A stretch of 64,000 nt of DNA from Paenibacillus vietnamensis (lineage in GTDB: Bacteria; Bacillota; Bacilli; Paenibacillales; Paenibacillaceae): assembly GCF_020169515.1 (NCBI RefSeq), contig NZ_JAHMHW010000002.1, forward strand, positions 186,001-250,000, written 5' to 3'. How positions within the stretch are numbered: the first letter of the stretch is position 1; every line of letters begins with the position of its first letter. This document shows positions 9,347 to 17,571 of this stretch, in pieces. A program made the position numbers and the translations under genes. The notes under the pieces are model-generated. The model had not been told where the DNA came from. It worked only from the letters and a program-made list of their open reading frames with translations, and made no database searches.

Positions 9347-10125
9347 AGATCCCCCTTCACGGACAGCCAGCTTCTGCCTCCGCGTCTTTCGATCTCAACG
9401 TTGACGCCGAAGAAATCGCTCATCATAGCAGATGTCAGCACCTTTTCCGTATCGCCCGCTGCGAACACCTCGCCCTGCTTGATCAGCAACGATTTGCCGA
9501 AGCATGGCAAAATTTCCTCTACGTGATGTGTCACATAGATGATGGTAGGCGCGTCTTCCCCGCCGGCAACGGCTTCAATCATTCGCAGCAGCTGCTCGCG
9601 CGCAAACACGTCGAGACCTGTGCAGGGCTCGTCCAGGATAAGCAGCTTCGGAGAAGCCATCAAGGCGCGGGCGATCAGCACGCGCTGCCGCTCCCCTTGC
9701 GACAGCGTATCGTAGGTTCTGCCGATCAATGCTTCGCAGCCGAGTGATCGCATAAGCTGCTCCGCTTTTGCAACGTCACACTCATCCGTCGTATCGTAAA
9801 GACCGATAGTTGCAAATTTGCCGCTGAGGACGATTTTTAGCGCCTTTTCGCTCCCGTACAGCTTTTGCTGCAAGGATGTGCTGACCCAGCCGATGCTTTT
9901 GCGAAGCTCGCGCAGATCGAATTCGCCGAACCTTTTGCCGAGCACGGACATTGTCCCTGTAGTCGGCCATATATATCCGTTGATCATGTTAAGCAGCGTC
10001 GTTTTCCCGGATCCGTTCAGTCCGAGCAGGCACCAATGCTCTCCTTCGCGGACGGTCCAGTCGATATTTCTCAAAATCATCTTTTGTTCTCTATCCCAGG
10101 ATACATCCTTTATCTCTATCATCAT
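9337..10125 (-). CDS. ABC transporter ATP-binding protein (YlmA-like)
   Basis: A 262-residue single ATPase domain with Walker A GLNGSGKT (residues 35-42), signature LSQGERQRV near residue 140, Walker B KLLILDEPCTGLD and switch His in IIYVTHHVEE. It resembles Bacillus YlmA. No permease is adjacent unless the downstream hydrolase membrane part serves as partner, which is speculation. ATG 10125 is chosen because GGGAG lies 9 nt before it and the protein then begins at MMIEIKDVSW, the usual ABC start. First gene of the ABC-hydrolase-helD set. Confidence 0.88.
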   Translation of the reverse strand: MMIEIKDVSWDREQKMILRNIDWTVREGEHWCLLGLNGSGKTTLLNMINGYIWPTTGTMSVLGKRFGEFDLRELRKSIGWVSTSLQQKLYGSEKALKIVLSGKFATIGLYDTTDECDVAKAEQLMRSLGCEALIGRTYDTLSQGERQRVLIARALMASPKLLILDEPCTGLDVFAREQLLRMIEAVAGGEDAPTIIYVTHHVEEILPCFGKSLLIKQGEVFAAGDTEKVLTSAMMSDFFGVNVEIERRGGRSWLSVKGDLWK

Positions 10126-10283
10126 ATGCCTGCACTCCCATCGGCCAGCTGACTGGTTCCATTCATTTGACTTCATTCATCGTATCGCCCATTATATTAT
10201 AATACAACGATTTAATTCTACTGAATATGATCCGTCCGTTACCTGAGAGAATTACCTATCAGCAGCCGCAGGAGTGATTATGC

Positions 10284-10925
10284 ATGAAACCCGAACAATT
10301 GAAGCAATGGGCTCATTTTTTTCTTACCTACAAATTTGCACTGGATGCCGTTGAGACCAAGCTGAATATTTTAAACGAAGAATTTCAGTTTATTCATGAC
10401 TACAATCCGATTGAGCACATGAAGACAAGAATCAAAACACCGGAAAGCGTTATGCAAAAGCTGCGCCGCAAAGGGCTCGACATTACGCTCGAGGATGCCA
10501 AAAAGCATATACGCGACATCGCAGGCGTCCGCATTATTTGCTCCTTCTCGACCGATATTTACCAAATCGTCGATATGATCAGCAAGCAAAGCGACGTCAA
10601 GGTCGTAGAAGTGAAGGATTACGTCTTGAACCCGAAGCCAAACGGGTATCAAAGCATTCATTTGCTCGTGGAAATACCGGTGTTTTTAACCGACCGGACC
10701 GAAAATGTGATCGTTGAAATTCAAATCCGGACGATTGCCATGGATTTTTGGGCCAGCCTCGAGCATAAAATTTATTACAAATTCAACGAGCAAATTCCAG
10801 CTCACATCAAAGAAAAACTAAAAGATTCCGCCGACATGATCAATTCCCTGGATAAGCAAATGCTGGCGCTTAACGTCGAGGTGCAGCAGCAGCGCGAGCA
10901 AGCCGCAGGCGTAAATGAACGGTAA
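10284..10925 (+). CDS. sasA: small alarmone synthetase SasA (RelP/YwaC type)
   Basis: Transfers pyrophosphate from ATP to GDP/GTP to make (p)ppGpp, giving a stringent response without a ribosome-binding RelA. The 213-residue protein is a single RelA/SpoT synthetase domain with DIAGVRIICSFSTDIYQIVD, KPNGYQSIHL and EIQIRTIAMDFWASLEHKI. YKFALDA, NPIEH and the RKG motif match Bacillus YwaC (SasA/RelP) better than YjbM (SasB/RelQ). No hydrolase domain is present. ATG follows AGGAGTGAT. It is monocistronic, ended by a strong hairpin. I did not find an ECF promoter like the one known for Bacillus ywaC. Confidence 0.93.
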   Translation: MKPEQLKQWAHFFLTYKFALDAVETKLNILNEEFQFIHDYNPIEHMKTRIKTPESVMQKLRRKGLDITLEDAKKHIRDIAGVRIICSFSTDIYQIVDMISKQSDVKVVEVKDYVLNPKPNGYQSIHLLVEIPVFLTDRTENVIVEIQIRTIAMDFWASLEHKIYYKFNEQIPAHIKEKLKDSADMINSLDKQMLALNVEVQQQREQAAGVNER

Positions 10926-10965
10926 AAAAATAAGTCCTTCCCAAATTCGGGAAGGACTTATTTTT
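10926..10965. terminator. bidirectional terminator between sasA and a converging gene
   Basis: Perfect 17-bp stem (10926-10942 with 10949-10965), loop aaattc, flanked by A and T runs, so it can stop transcription from both sides. Confidence 0.92.
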
Positions 10966-10967
10966 CA

Positions 10968-11384
10968 TTAGGTTATCGCATAATAAAAAGGCACAATGAG
11001 TAAATTTAAAGCCACTGCAACAATTCCGATCGCCATAGACCAACCGCCTAACCCCCGCGCTCCTTGCCTGTACGCGATAAAGCCAAGCACTGCAGCGGTA
11101 GCGCCAAGCAATACGGGCCATATAAACCATGACGCGATTGCAAATACAAGCGATACCCAGCCTAACGCGTATCCGCCCGTCTCGGTATCCGTCTGCTCCG
11201 CCCTCTCCACATGCCGATCTTCTCTGCTCTCCCGGTGCAGCGCGGGATTTGACACCGCGAAATCGGAGCCCATTTCTTCGTTCATATTCCTAAAGTCTTC
11301 ATCTTCCCTTACAAAGCTGTGCGAACGGTTTTTCCGGTCCCGTTCATCCAATAAACGCTTATAATCGTCCTCATAATCGCCCAT
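10968..11384 (-). CDS. small membrane protein, DUF4190-like C-terminus
   Basis: The 138-residue protein has a charged, acidic N-terminal half (about residues 1-70) followed by two or three hydrophobic helices separated by GFIAYRQGARGLGGWSMAIG, a pattern seen in DUF4190-type membrane proteins. AAAGGAGTGA precedes the ATG. It lies downstream of the DUF1540 gene and ends at the sasA terminator. Function unknown. Confidence 0.75.
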   Translation of the reverse strand: MGDYEDDYKRLLDERDRKNRSHSFVREDEDFRNMNEEMGSDFAVSNPALHRESREDRHVERAEQTDTETGGYALGWVSLVFAIASWFIWPVLLGATAAVLGFIAYRQGARGLGGWSMAIGIVAVALNLLIVPFYYAIT

Positions 11385-11390
11385 TTACCG

Positions 11391-11603
11391 TCACTCCTTT
11401 GGTTTAAAGGTTTGGCAGCATGTAGCGGCTGATTTCTCCGCTTCATCCTGATGATATAAACCAAGCTCGTCCCCGGCAAACTCTTCGTTTAAATTCGCGC
11501 TTGCATGCTGATCGATTTCGATATTGATTTCTTTGGCAACGCAGTTATTGCCTTCCTTCCAGAAGCTGCAATTGGATACGCTGCAAGATACGCCTTTTGG
11601 CAT
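11391..11603 (-). CDS. DUF1540 domain protein
   Basis: The 70-residue protein begins MPKGVSCSVSNCSFWKEGNN and has the DUF1540 cysteine arrangement C-x3-C-x7-C plus a CC pair near the end, suggesting a small metal-binding fold. ATG 11603 is 7 nt after GGAGGTGA; the frame is open upstream but without a ribosome site. Related proteins are common in spore formers; their biochemical role is not established. Confidence 0.82.
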   Translation of the reverse strand: MPKGVSCSVSNCSFWKEGNNCVAKEINIEIDQHASANLNEEFAGDELGLYHQDEAEKSAATCCQTFKPKE

Positions 11604-11657
11604 AAAAAAATCACCTCCGCTATCAAGTTGCCCTGAGCGGGGGTGATTCATTCTGCC

Positions 11658-12158
11658 TTATTTTTGTCCTTGCATGCGGCGCTGGGTCATGTAGTCATTT
11701 TCGTAATACGCCAGCTCATCGCGCAGCTCCTCGAAAATCTTCGATACGCCAAGCACGATATCGCGCGCATCGCGCACCGGCTTGTACCGGAAGCGGATCG
11801 CATCCTGACCCGTATAAGCATAACGGCCGTCTTCGGAATAACATTCGTTCTTCGGATAGAAAAACGCGCTTACGCAATGATGATACACTTCATAAAGCAC
11901 GCGTTCCGCATAATCTGTATCAAAATTGGGGCGTCTGAGCAATACTCCAAGCTTCTCAACGGCGACTTCAGAAAACACCAATAAATGTCTCAAATCGGAT
12001 AAAAGACCTTTGTAAAACGCTTGGGCTTCCTCTCCTTTATCTTCACCGGTCAATTGCTGCAAGGCATTGTTGTTCAGAAACGGCTCAAGCTGGCTTACCG
12101 CGTCCTTAAGCTTTGTACGGGTCGATTCCGTTAGTGGTTTGACGTTAGCAGATGGCAT
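11658..12158 (-). CDS. ypuI: YpuI-like protein (DUF3907)
   Basis: A 166-residue soluble helical protein with FYKGLLSDLRHLLVFSE, YEVYHHCVSAFFYPKNE and YTGQDAIRFRYKP, which I recognise as the YpuI/DUF3907 family of Bacillales. ATG 12158 follows AAGGGGATC. The C-terminus DELAYYENDYMTQRR is typical. No biochemical function is known. Probably the first gene of a short leftward unit with the DUF1540 and membrane-protein genes. Confidence 0.75.
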   Translation of the reverse strand: MPSANVKPLTESTRTKLKDAVSQLEPFLNNNALQQLTGEDKGEEAQAFYKGLLSDLRHLLVFSEVAVEKLGVLLRRPNFDTDYAERVLYEVYHHCVSAFFYPKNECYSEDGRYAYTGQDAIRFRYKPVRDARDIVLGVSKIFEELRDELAYYENDYMTQRRMQGQK

Positions 12159-12343
12159 AGTGGTAGATCCCCTTTCATGTCCAAACAAACATAAAAACTG
12201 CAATCAACAACATCGTACCACAAATTACATCGAAGTGGTACTGGCGATTGATGCTTTCTCGCGCATAATTTCAAGCCTTCAGCCCGAACCTATGGATTAG
12301 ACTCAAAGCTTACTTACAGAAAGCTCACTGGAGGTTTTACCGC

Positions 12344-14197
12344 ATGGGAAGAAAATGGATTGGAGCTTTAACGATCATTGCCCTGGCTGCATTGTTAATA
12401 CCGACAACGCCTTGGTTTGCGCCTAAGCACCGCCAGGAGGCGGAAAAAGCGCCTCAAAGCGCAAGCTTTTCCGCCAAACGAGAGAAAACAATGAAACTCG
12501 CCGCCGTGCAAAACGACATGAATGCAACCGCCATGCTGTGCGTGACGGAGTGCACAAAGGATTTTCAAAATCTGATGAGAGCTACGGGAAGCTCCGGCTC
12601 GAAGGCAAACGGGACGATCGGGAAGCTGATGGAAGAGCATATGCATATGCATTATGTCAGCTGGATTTCGGGAGCACGAAGCGTTGATCGCGGCACACTG
12701 CCTTCCACCAAAAACAAAACCGCAGAAGACCTCGTCGCGAAGGCCAAAGCGCAGGTTGCGAAAGGGGCGAAATACGAATCGCCTGCTTTTACGGATGACA
12801 AAGGAAGCCGCTATATGGTGCTTGGCGTGCCCGACAGTCAACATGCCGGAATCGGAGTCGTCGGCGTCATCAAACAGGATATCGTCAAATCAGTTGAAAA
12901 TCATCAAATGAGAAATTTAAGGCTGATTCCTTATCCGGCGGAAGGTAATTACAAAATCGAATCCGTAAAGCCAAATTCTACGACCGACACAACCGTTCGT
13001 ACGGGCGAGGATAACGGGAACGCGAGCCATTACCATGTGCGCGACGTCGTCGTTCATTTCGCAAAGCCGATGACGGCCAGCGAGCTCGATCGGGTGAAAA
13101 AGGATATCCGAGCCGAATCCATGAAAAAAATCGGCGATACCTATGTGTTCCGTTCCAAGGACATGGAAACCGATCAGCTTATTCCTTACTTCAAGAAAAA
13201 ATGGCAAACGGAATATACGGAGCCGCATTATTTGTATTTGACGAATGAGACCGGGGACTCAATCGTTCCGAACGATGCCCTGTATTCCAAATATCAATGG
13301 AACCTTCCTTCCATCGAAGCGGAAAAGGGCTGGAATATTTCCAAGGGTGACGAGCAAGTCATCGTAGCGGTGCTGGATACGGGTGTACAAAACGACCATC
13401 CGGATCTTCAGGACAAGCTAATCGAAGGAGTCAACATCGTTGACGAAAGTCTCGCTCCAAATGACGATGTAGGCCACGGCACCCATGTGGCGGGAATTAT
13501 CGGGGCAGCGGTCAACAATGGGGAAGGCGTCGCCGGCGTTTCCTGGTACAATAAAATTATGCCGGTAAAAGTTCTCGACAGCAGCGGTGCCGGTTCCACT
13601 TATTCCGTCGCTCAAGGGATCATCTGGGCGGTCGATCATGGTGCCAGAGTAATCAACATGAGCTTAGGGAACTATGCGCAAGCCGATTTTCTGCATGATG
13701 CAATCAAATACGCTTATGAACGCGATGTCGTATTGATTGCAGCAAGCGGCAACGATAATACCGAGCGTCCGGGCTACCCTGCCGCGTACCCCGAAGTATT
13801 CGCCGTCGCTGCAACGAACAGCAATAAAGAAAAAGCTTCCTTCTCCAATTTCGGAGATTATATCGATGTCGCGGCGCCTGGCGACAGTATTGCCAGCACC
13901 TACCCGGGCAGCCAGTATGCCGCCTTATCCGGCACTTCAATGGCCAGCCCCCATGTTGCAGCGTTAGCCGGCTTGATCCGTTCGGTAAATCCCGAGCTGT
14001 CTAATGTAGAAGTAATGGAAATAATGAGAAAATCGGCCGTCGACCTTGGCGAGGAAGGCAAAGATATTTACTTCGGATACGGCGAAATTGACGTGGACAA
14101 AGCGCTTCAAGCCGCTTCCTCCTTCGGCGGTACGCTGCAGACATACCCCGACAGAGTCAAACGCAAGCTTTCCCGCATCGCGGCAGATCATGAATAA
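12344..14197 (+). CDS. secreted subtilisin-like serine protease (S8) with sensor-like N-terminus
   Basis: The 617-residue protein has a signal/anchor helix (residues 5-22), an unusual region at about 55-198 resembling an extracellular Cache/PAS-type fold (HYVSWISGARSVDRGTLP, YESPAFTDDKGSRYMVLGVP), an I9-like propeptide at about 228-300, and an S8 catalytic domain from about 305. The triad is Asp345 (VAVLDTGVQ), His378 (GHGTHVAGI) and Ser532 (GTSMASPHVA), with oxyanion Asn470 (AASGN). TGGAGG lies 9 nt before the ATG. Flanked by a bidirectional terminator. An extracellular or wall-associated degradative or processing role is inferred. Confidence 0.9.
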   Translation: MGRKWIGALTIIALAALLIPTTPWFAPKHRQEAEKAPQSASFSAKREKTMKLAAVQNDMNATAMLCVTECTKDFQNLMRATGSSGSKANGTIGKLMEEHMHMHYVSWISGARSVDRGTLPSTKNKTAEDLVAKAKAQVAKGAKYESPAFTDDKGSRYMVLGVPDSQHAGIGVVGVIKQDIVKSVENHQMRNLRLIPYPAEGNYKIESVKPNSTTDTTVRTGEDNGNASHYHVRDVVVHFAKPMTASELDRVKKDIRAESMKKIGDTYVFRSKDMETDQLIPYFKKKWQTEYTEPHYLYLTNETGDSIVPNDALYSKYQWNLPSIEAEKGWNISKGDEQVIVAVLDTGVQNDHPDLQDKLIEGVNIVDESLAPNDDVGHGTHVAGIIGAAVNNGEGVAGVSWYNKIMPVKVLDSSGAGSTYSVAQGIIWAVDHGARVINMSLGNYAQADFLHDAIKYAYERDVVLIAASGNDNTERPGYPAAYPEVFAVAATNSNKEKASFSNFGDYIDVAAPGDSIASTYPGSQYAALSGTSMASPHVAALAGLIRSVNPELSNVEVMEIMRKSAVDLGEEGKDIYFGYGEIDVDKALQAASSFGGTLQTYPDRVKRKLSRIAADHE

Positions 14198-14237
14198 ACC
14201 ATAAACGGCTGAGGCCGTCGGCTGGAGATCCAGCATA

Positions 14238-14284
14238 AAAAGGACTATTCGGAAGCAACGGCTCGCTGCTCGAATAGTCCTTTT
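14238..14284. terminator. bidirectional terminator between subtilase and rnpB
   Basis: A 14-bp stem (14238-14251 with 14271-14284) with A and T flanks on each side. Two smaller hairpins (ACGGC/GCCGT and GCTGG/CCAGC) lie between the protease stop and this stem. It can end both the rightward protease mRNA and the leftward RNase P RNA. Confidence 0.88.
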
Positions 14285-14301
14285 CTTTGCTTGATCGTCG
14301 T

Positions 14302-14710
14302 GTGGAAAGCTTGCCGTAAGCCGGGTTCTGTACTTCTAGTGGTTCAATCGGGAACGACCCTCCCACGAGGAAGCGACAATCATCTATCTAGGCCGTACAT
14401 TGCTGCACGGCTCCAGCAACCAACCCGGACGCGCCTCAGGCGAAGGCTGCAGCTCAAGGCTGCCGCGTCCTCTCGGTCTTGCTCCAGATGGGGTTTACCA
14501 GGAGCATAGTCACCTATGCTCCTCGTGGTCTCTTACACCACGGTTCCACCCTTACCTGTGCCGGCTTGAAGCCGGCCATCGGCGGTCCATTTCTGTGGCA
14601 CTATCCTTCAGCTCGCGCTGACTGGACGTTATCCAGCATCCTGCCTTGTGGAGCCCGGACTTTCCTCTCGCGGCAACGAGGCCGCCAGCGATTGTCTGTC
14701 AAACTTTCCG
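14302..14710 (-). ncRNA. rnpB: RNase P RNA (rnpB), class A-like
   Basis: The catalytic RNA of RNase P, which trims 5' leaders from pre-tRNAs. On the minus strand I see GAGGAAAGTCCGGGCTCC, GGTAAGGGTGGAACC, GTAAGAGACCAC, TAGATAGATGATTGTCGC and CAGAACCCGGCTTA. The ends pair as P1 (14700-14709 with 14304-14313). CCGCCGATGGCC...CAGGTAAGGGTG follows the E. coli class A layout rather than the class B layout of B. subtilis. Ends are estimated from P1 pairing to within several bases. Confidence 0.95.
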
Positions 14711-14721
14711 TAGCACGATTA

Positions 14722-14750
14722 AGTATACAAGGTATTTTACAAAAGCTCAA
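14722..14750 (-). promoter_or_regulatory. sigma-A promoter of rnpB
   Basis: On the minus strand TTGAGC (14750-14745), a 17-nt spacer, then TATACT (14727-14722), ending about a dozen bases before the predicted 5' end of rnpB. Confidence 0.75.
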
Positions 14751-14772
14751 CCCTGAAACGGCTGCCAAAATA

Positions 14773-15894
14773 TCATATGAAAGTAAAAGGCTCCGTATTC
14801 AAGGTCGAAGCGACCGCAGTCGTTTCGTACTTGCCGCTTTCAAGCTGCTTGTTCAGCCAATCCGCCACCCGCTGCTTCATCACCTTCTCGATATTGTGAC
14901 CGGGATCAATAATCGTCATGCCGGCCGCCAGCGCGTCATGCGCCGTATGATAATCGATATCTCCGGTAATGAGCACGTCTGCGCCGGCAAAGCTTGCATG
15001 GCGGACATATTTGGCTCCCGAGCCGCCCAGCACTGCAGCCTTGCGGATCATACGGTCGAGCGGGCCGACTACCCGGACTGCAGGCACATCGTACGCCTGC
15101 TTCGCGGCCTCGGCCAGCTCGCCAAGCGTTTGCGGCTTCGCAAGCTTGCCTGCCCTGCCCAGACCGAAGGAGCGTCCTTTCAAATCAACTGGATACAGGT
15201 CGTAAGCGACTTCTTCATAAGGATGCGCCTTCAGCATCGCTTGCACCGCTCTCCGGTGAACGCTGTAAGGGACGATCGTTTCAATCCGGATTTCGTCGGC
15301 TTTTTCCAGCTTTCCGTGCGCTCCGAGATAAGGATCGGTACCCGGTCCGGGCACGAAGGTACCCGTCCCTTTAATGTTAAAGCTGCAATTGGAATAATGG
15401 CCGATTTCACCCGCGCCCGAGCGCCATAACGCCTCCAGCACCTGCTCATGGTGGCTCTCGGGAACAAATACGACAAGCTTGTACAATTTATCCGTATGCA
15501 CTTCCTCCAGGCACTGGCGCCCTTCCGGCACGATTCCGATCTGATCCGCCAGCCAGTCGTTAATCCCGCCGTCTGCAACGTCCAGGTTGGTGTGCGAAAT
15601 ATAGACGGCAATATCGTGCTTGATCAGCTTCTCATACAATTTTCCGGCGGCTGTAGACGTATCCAGCTTCGCTAACGGGCGATAGATGATAGCATGATGC
15701 GCGATAATAAGATCGGCGCCGATGCCGATCGCTTCGTCAACGACTTCATCCGTAACATCGAGTGCCACAAGCGCTTTTTTGACAGGCTTATGCAAAGTTC
15801 CGAGCTGGAGGCCGATTTTATCATTTTCGACCGCATAATGCTTCGGAGCCAGCTGCTCCATCAATTGTACGACGGTTTGTCCATGGGCAAACAT
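14773..15894 (-). CDS. yqfO: Nif3-like dinuclear metal-centre protein (YqfO)
   Basis: A 373-residue NIF3/DUF34 protein, the usual size for Bacillus YqfO with an inserted PII-like middle domain. Metal-binding motifs are visible: IIAHHAIIYRP, HTNLDVADGG and the C-terminal DPGHNIEK. It is linked to trmK in most Bacillales. ATG 15894 lies 7 nt after GAGGAGGT and overlaps the trmK 3' end by 34 nt, so translation is probably coupled. Enzymatic function of the family is unsettled. Confidence 0.93.
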   Translation of the reverse strand: MFAHGQTVVQLMEQLAPKHYAVENDKIGLQLGTLHKPVKKALVALDVTDEVVDEAIGIGADLIIAHHAIIYRPLAKLDTSTAAGKLYEKLIKHDIAVYISHTNLDVADGGINDWLADQIGIVPEGRQCLEEVHTDKLYKLVVFVPESHHEQVLEALWRSGAGEIGHYSNCSFNIKGTGTFVPGPGTDPYLGAHGKLEKADEIRIETIVPYSVHRRAVQAMLKAHPYEEVAYDLYPVDLKGRSFGLGRAGKLAKPQTLGELAEAAKQAYDVPAVRVVGPLDRMIRKAAVLGGSGAKYVRHASFAGADVLITGDIDYHTAHDALAAGMTIIDPGHNIEKVMKQRVADWLNKQLESGKYETTAVASTLNTEPFTFI

Positions 15895-16643
15895 TGCAAA
15901 ACCTCCTCGATAATGCTGATCTCTTCGCGGAATTGCTTTTGCTTCAAAGCGGATTCCTGCAGATCCGACTCCGCCAGCTGAGCGCAAATACGGGCCAGCT
16001 TGTTTAGCTCGTGGCGCCATTTTTTCGCCAGCACCGCCTTAGGCGCTCGAAGCAAATGAGGTCCCATCGCCTTCAAAACAACCTCTTTCACTTCTTGCGG
16101 ACGCGGAATAGGCAAAAAATCTCCGTTGTACAGCTGCTTATTTCGATCCGCGGCATCGGGCGCTTTGACGGCGTGCAGTACCTCGTAAATTTTCCCGTCT
16201 TCCTCCAGTATCGACTCGCCGGCCAAATACCAGTCTTGAGCAAGCAGCCACTCGCGGACGTTAGATTCTCCAACGTTTGGCTGAAGCACAAGCTCTTTAA
16301 CGCCTTCAAGCTTGCCGGCCTGCCTGCCGGCTTCCAAAATTTCACTCATCAGGCTGCCGCCCATTCCGGCGATCGTGACCGTATCCGCCTCCCCGGGCTG
16401 CAGTACCTGCAAGCCGTCGCCTTGCCGGACTGACAAGCGGTGGGACAAGCCGGCATCGGCTCCCTGCTTTTTGGCCGCTTCGAAAGGACCGGCATTTAAC
16501 TCTCCCGCGATCGCGCTTGGACATTTCCCTGATTGAAGAAGATAAACGGGCAGCATCGCATGATCCGAGCCGATGTCGGCTGCGGTTGAGCCGGCTGTGA
16601 CATAATTTGCGATCGTTTGCAGACGATTCGAAAGTTTTAACAT
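15861..16643 (-). CDS. trmK: tRNA (adenine(22)-N(1))-methyltransferase TrmK
   Basis: Methylates N1 of A22 in tRNA using S-adenosylmethionine. The 260-residue protein shows the motif I stretch ADIGSDHAMLPVYLL and the IAGMGG catalytic-loop signature of the TrmK (YqfN) family, with a helical C-terminal domain. The ATG shares its A with the TAA of the preceding gene (TAATG), and the Shine-Dalgarno is weak, pointing to re-initiation. Confidence 0.94.
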   Translation of the reverse strand: MLKLSNRLQTIANYVTAGSTAADIGSDHAMLPVYLLQSGKCPSAIAGELNAGPFEAAKKQGADAGLSHRLSVRQGDGLQVLQPGEADTVTIAGMGGSLMSEILEAGRQAGKLEGVKELVLQPNVGESNVREWLLAQDWYLAGESILEEDGKIYEVLHAVKAPDAADRNKQLYNGDFLPIPRPQEVKEVVLKAMGPHLLRAPKAVLAKKWRHELNKLARICAQLAESDLQESALKQKQFREEISIIEEVLQCLPMDKPSYN

Positions 16644-17479
16644 TATATAACCCACACCATCCATTGTTTTCGCATTGAAAATAATAATATCCCGCCAACG
16701 CCTATTTTTACGAGCAGCTGAAGCTGAAGCCGCAAAACCGCATCGTCGAACATCATAGCATAAAGCTCCGGCATAAACCAAAGCAGCAGGCACGTGACGA
16801 ACAATACCGCCGACACGGACTTCGACCATCTATGTACGAACCAGCTGCTCCAGCCGAATAAACAAGATAAAGGCAGCCAATACAGCTGAATTTCAAACCA
16901 CTTCGAATCGATCATATAATGGGACAGCATCCATGCATACACAAGGATTGCGGCCAGCCAGCCGCATAGATGCAAAGCGGCGATTCTCGCGGCAATTCCG
17001 TAGACGATCCAGAACAGTGCGCTTAAGCCGAGCAGCCCCGTCTTCCATTCCCAGCGGTCCAGCCCATGCAAATTCAACATATATAATCCCCCGCCAAGCA
17101 GCAGCAGCATACTTATACTGACAAAGGACAAGCCGGCTGCTTCGTTCCTTGCGCGCAGACGCCCGCCCGTCCATAATAAAATGGCGGCTGGGCCGAGGAT
17201 TGCGGCCATTTGCAATAGCGGATGAAATTCGTTAAAATAAAGCACAACAAAGGAAATTAAGGTAAAAGTTCCAAATGTAAGCAACCATTGTTTACCCGTC
17301 GCCTTTTGAACGGCCGCTATCGCTTTGCCGATGGAGCCGTCATGCTTCTCCGCATCCTGCCAAGTATCCTGATCGGCGTACAGGTTCAGCAGAAAATCAC
17401 AATATTGATCCGGCAGCAGCTTACTGCGCCGCCAATGTCCGATTTCTTTTACGATAATTTGACGGCGATCCTGATCCAT
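16643..17479 (-). CDS. DUF2157-type integral membrane protein
   Basis: The 278-residue protein has a soluble N-terminal stretch (about 65 residues with LLPDQYCDFLLNLY) and about eight or nine hydrophobic helices, the DUF2157 layout. It occupies the position between rpoD and trmK where B. subtilis carries cccA (cytochrome c550); no haem-binding CxxCH is present, so it is not that gene. ATG 17479 follows AAAGGAT at 11 nt; an upstream ATG at 17506 lacks a ribosome site. Function unknown. Confidence 0.78.
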   Translation of the reverse strand: MDQDRRQIIVKEIGHWRRSKLLPDQYCDFLLNLYADQDTWQDAEKHDGSIGKAIAAVQKATGKQWLLTFGTFTLISFVVLYFNEFHPLLQMAAILGPAAILLWTGGRLRARNEAAGLSFVSISMLLLLGGGLYMLNLHGLDRWEWKTGLLGLSALFWIVYGIAARIAALHLCGWLAAILVYAWMLSHYMIDSKWFEIQLYWLPLSCLFGWSSWFVHRWSKSVSAVLFVTCLLLWFMPELYAMMFDDAVLRLQLQLLVKIGVGGILLFSMRKQWMVWVI

Positions 17480-17529
17480 AGTCGCACTTAATCCTTTCGG
17501 TGTCATATGACAGCTGTCCGTTTGCTTAG

Positions 17530-17561
17530 AAAAAAGACCTCCCTGCAGCAGCAGTAAGGTC
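17530..17561 (-). terminator. terminator downstream of rpoD
   Basis: Minus-strand hairpin GACCT (17561-17557) with AGGTC (17540-17536), inner CTGC/GCAG pairing, then a T-run. It separates rpoD from DUF2157-trmK-yqfO, although that unit shows no strong promoter of its own. Confidence 0.75.
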
Positions 17562-17571
17562 GTAGTCAGTT

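Noticed and set aside
10176..10284. ECF or consensus sigma-A promoter for sasA
   Set aside because: A TATAAT-like string exists but no hexamer at the right spacing; no sigma-W/M motif was found.
14479..15429. 316-codon open frame through rnpB into yqfO
   Set aside because: The first part is RNase P RNA read in translation and the rest is antisense to a confident gene.
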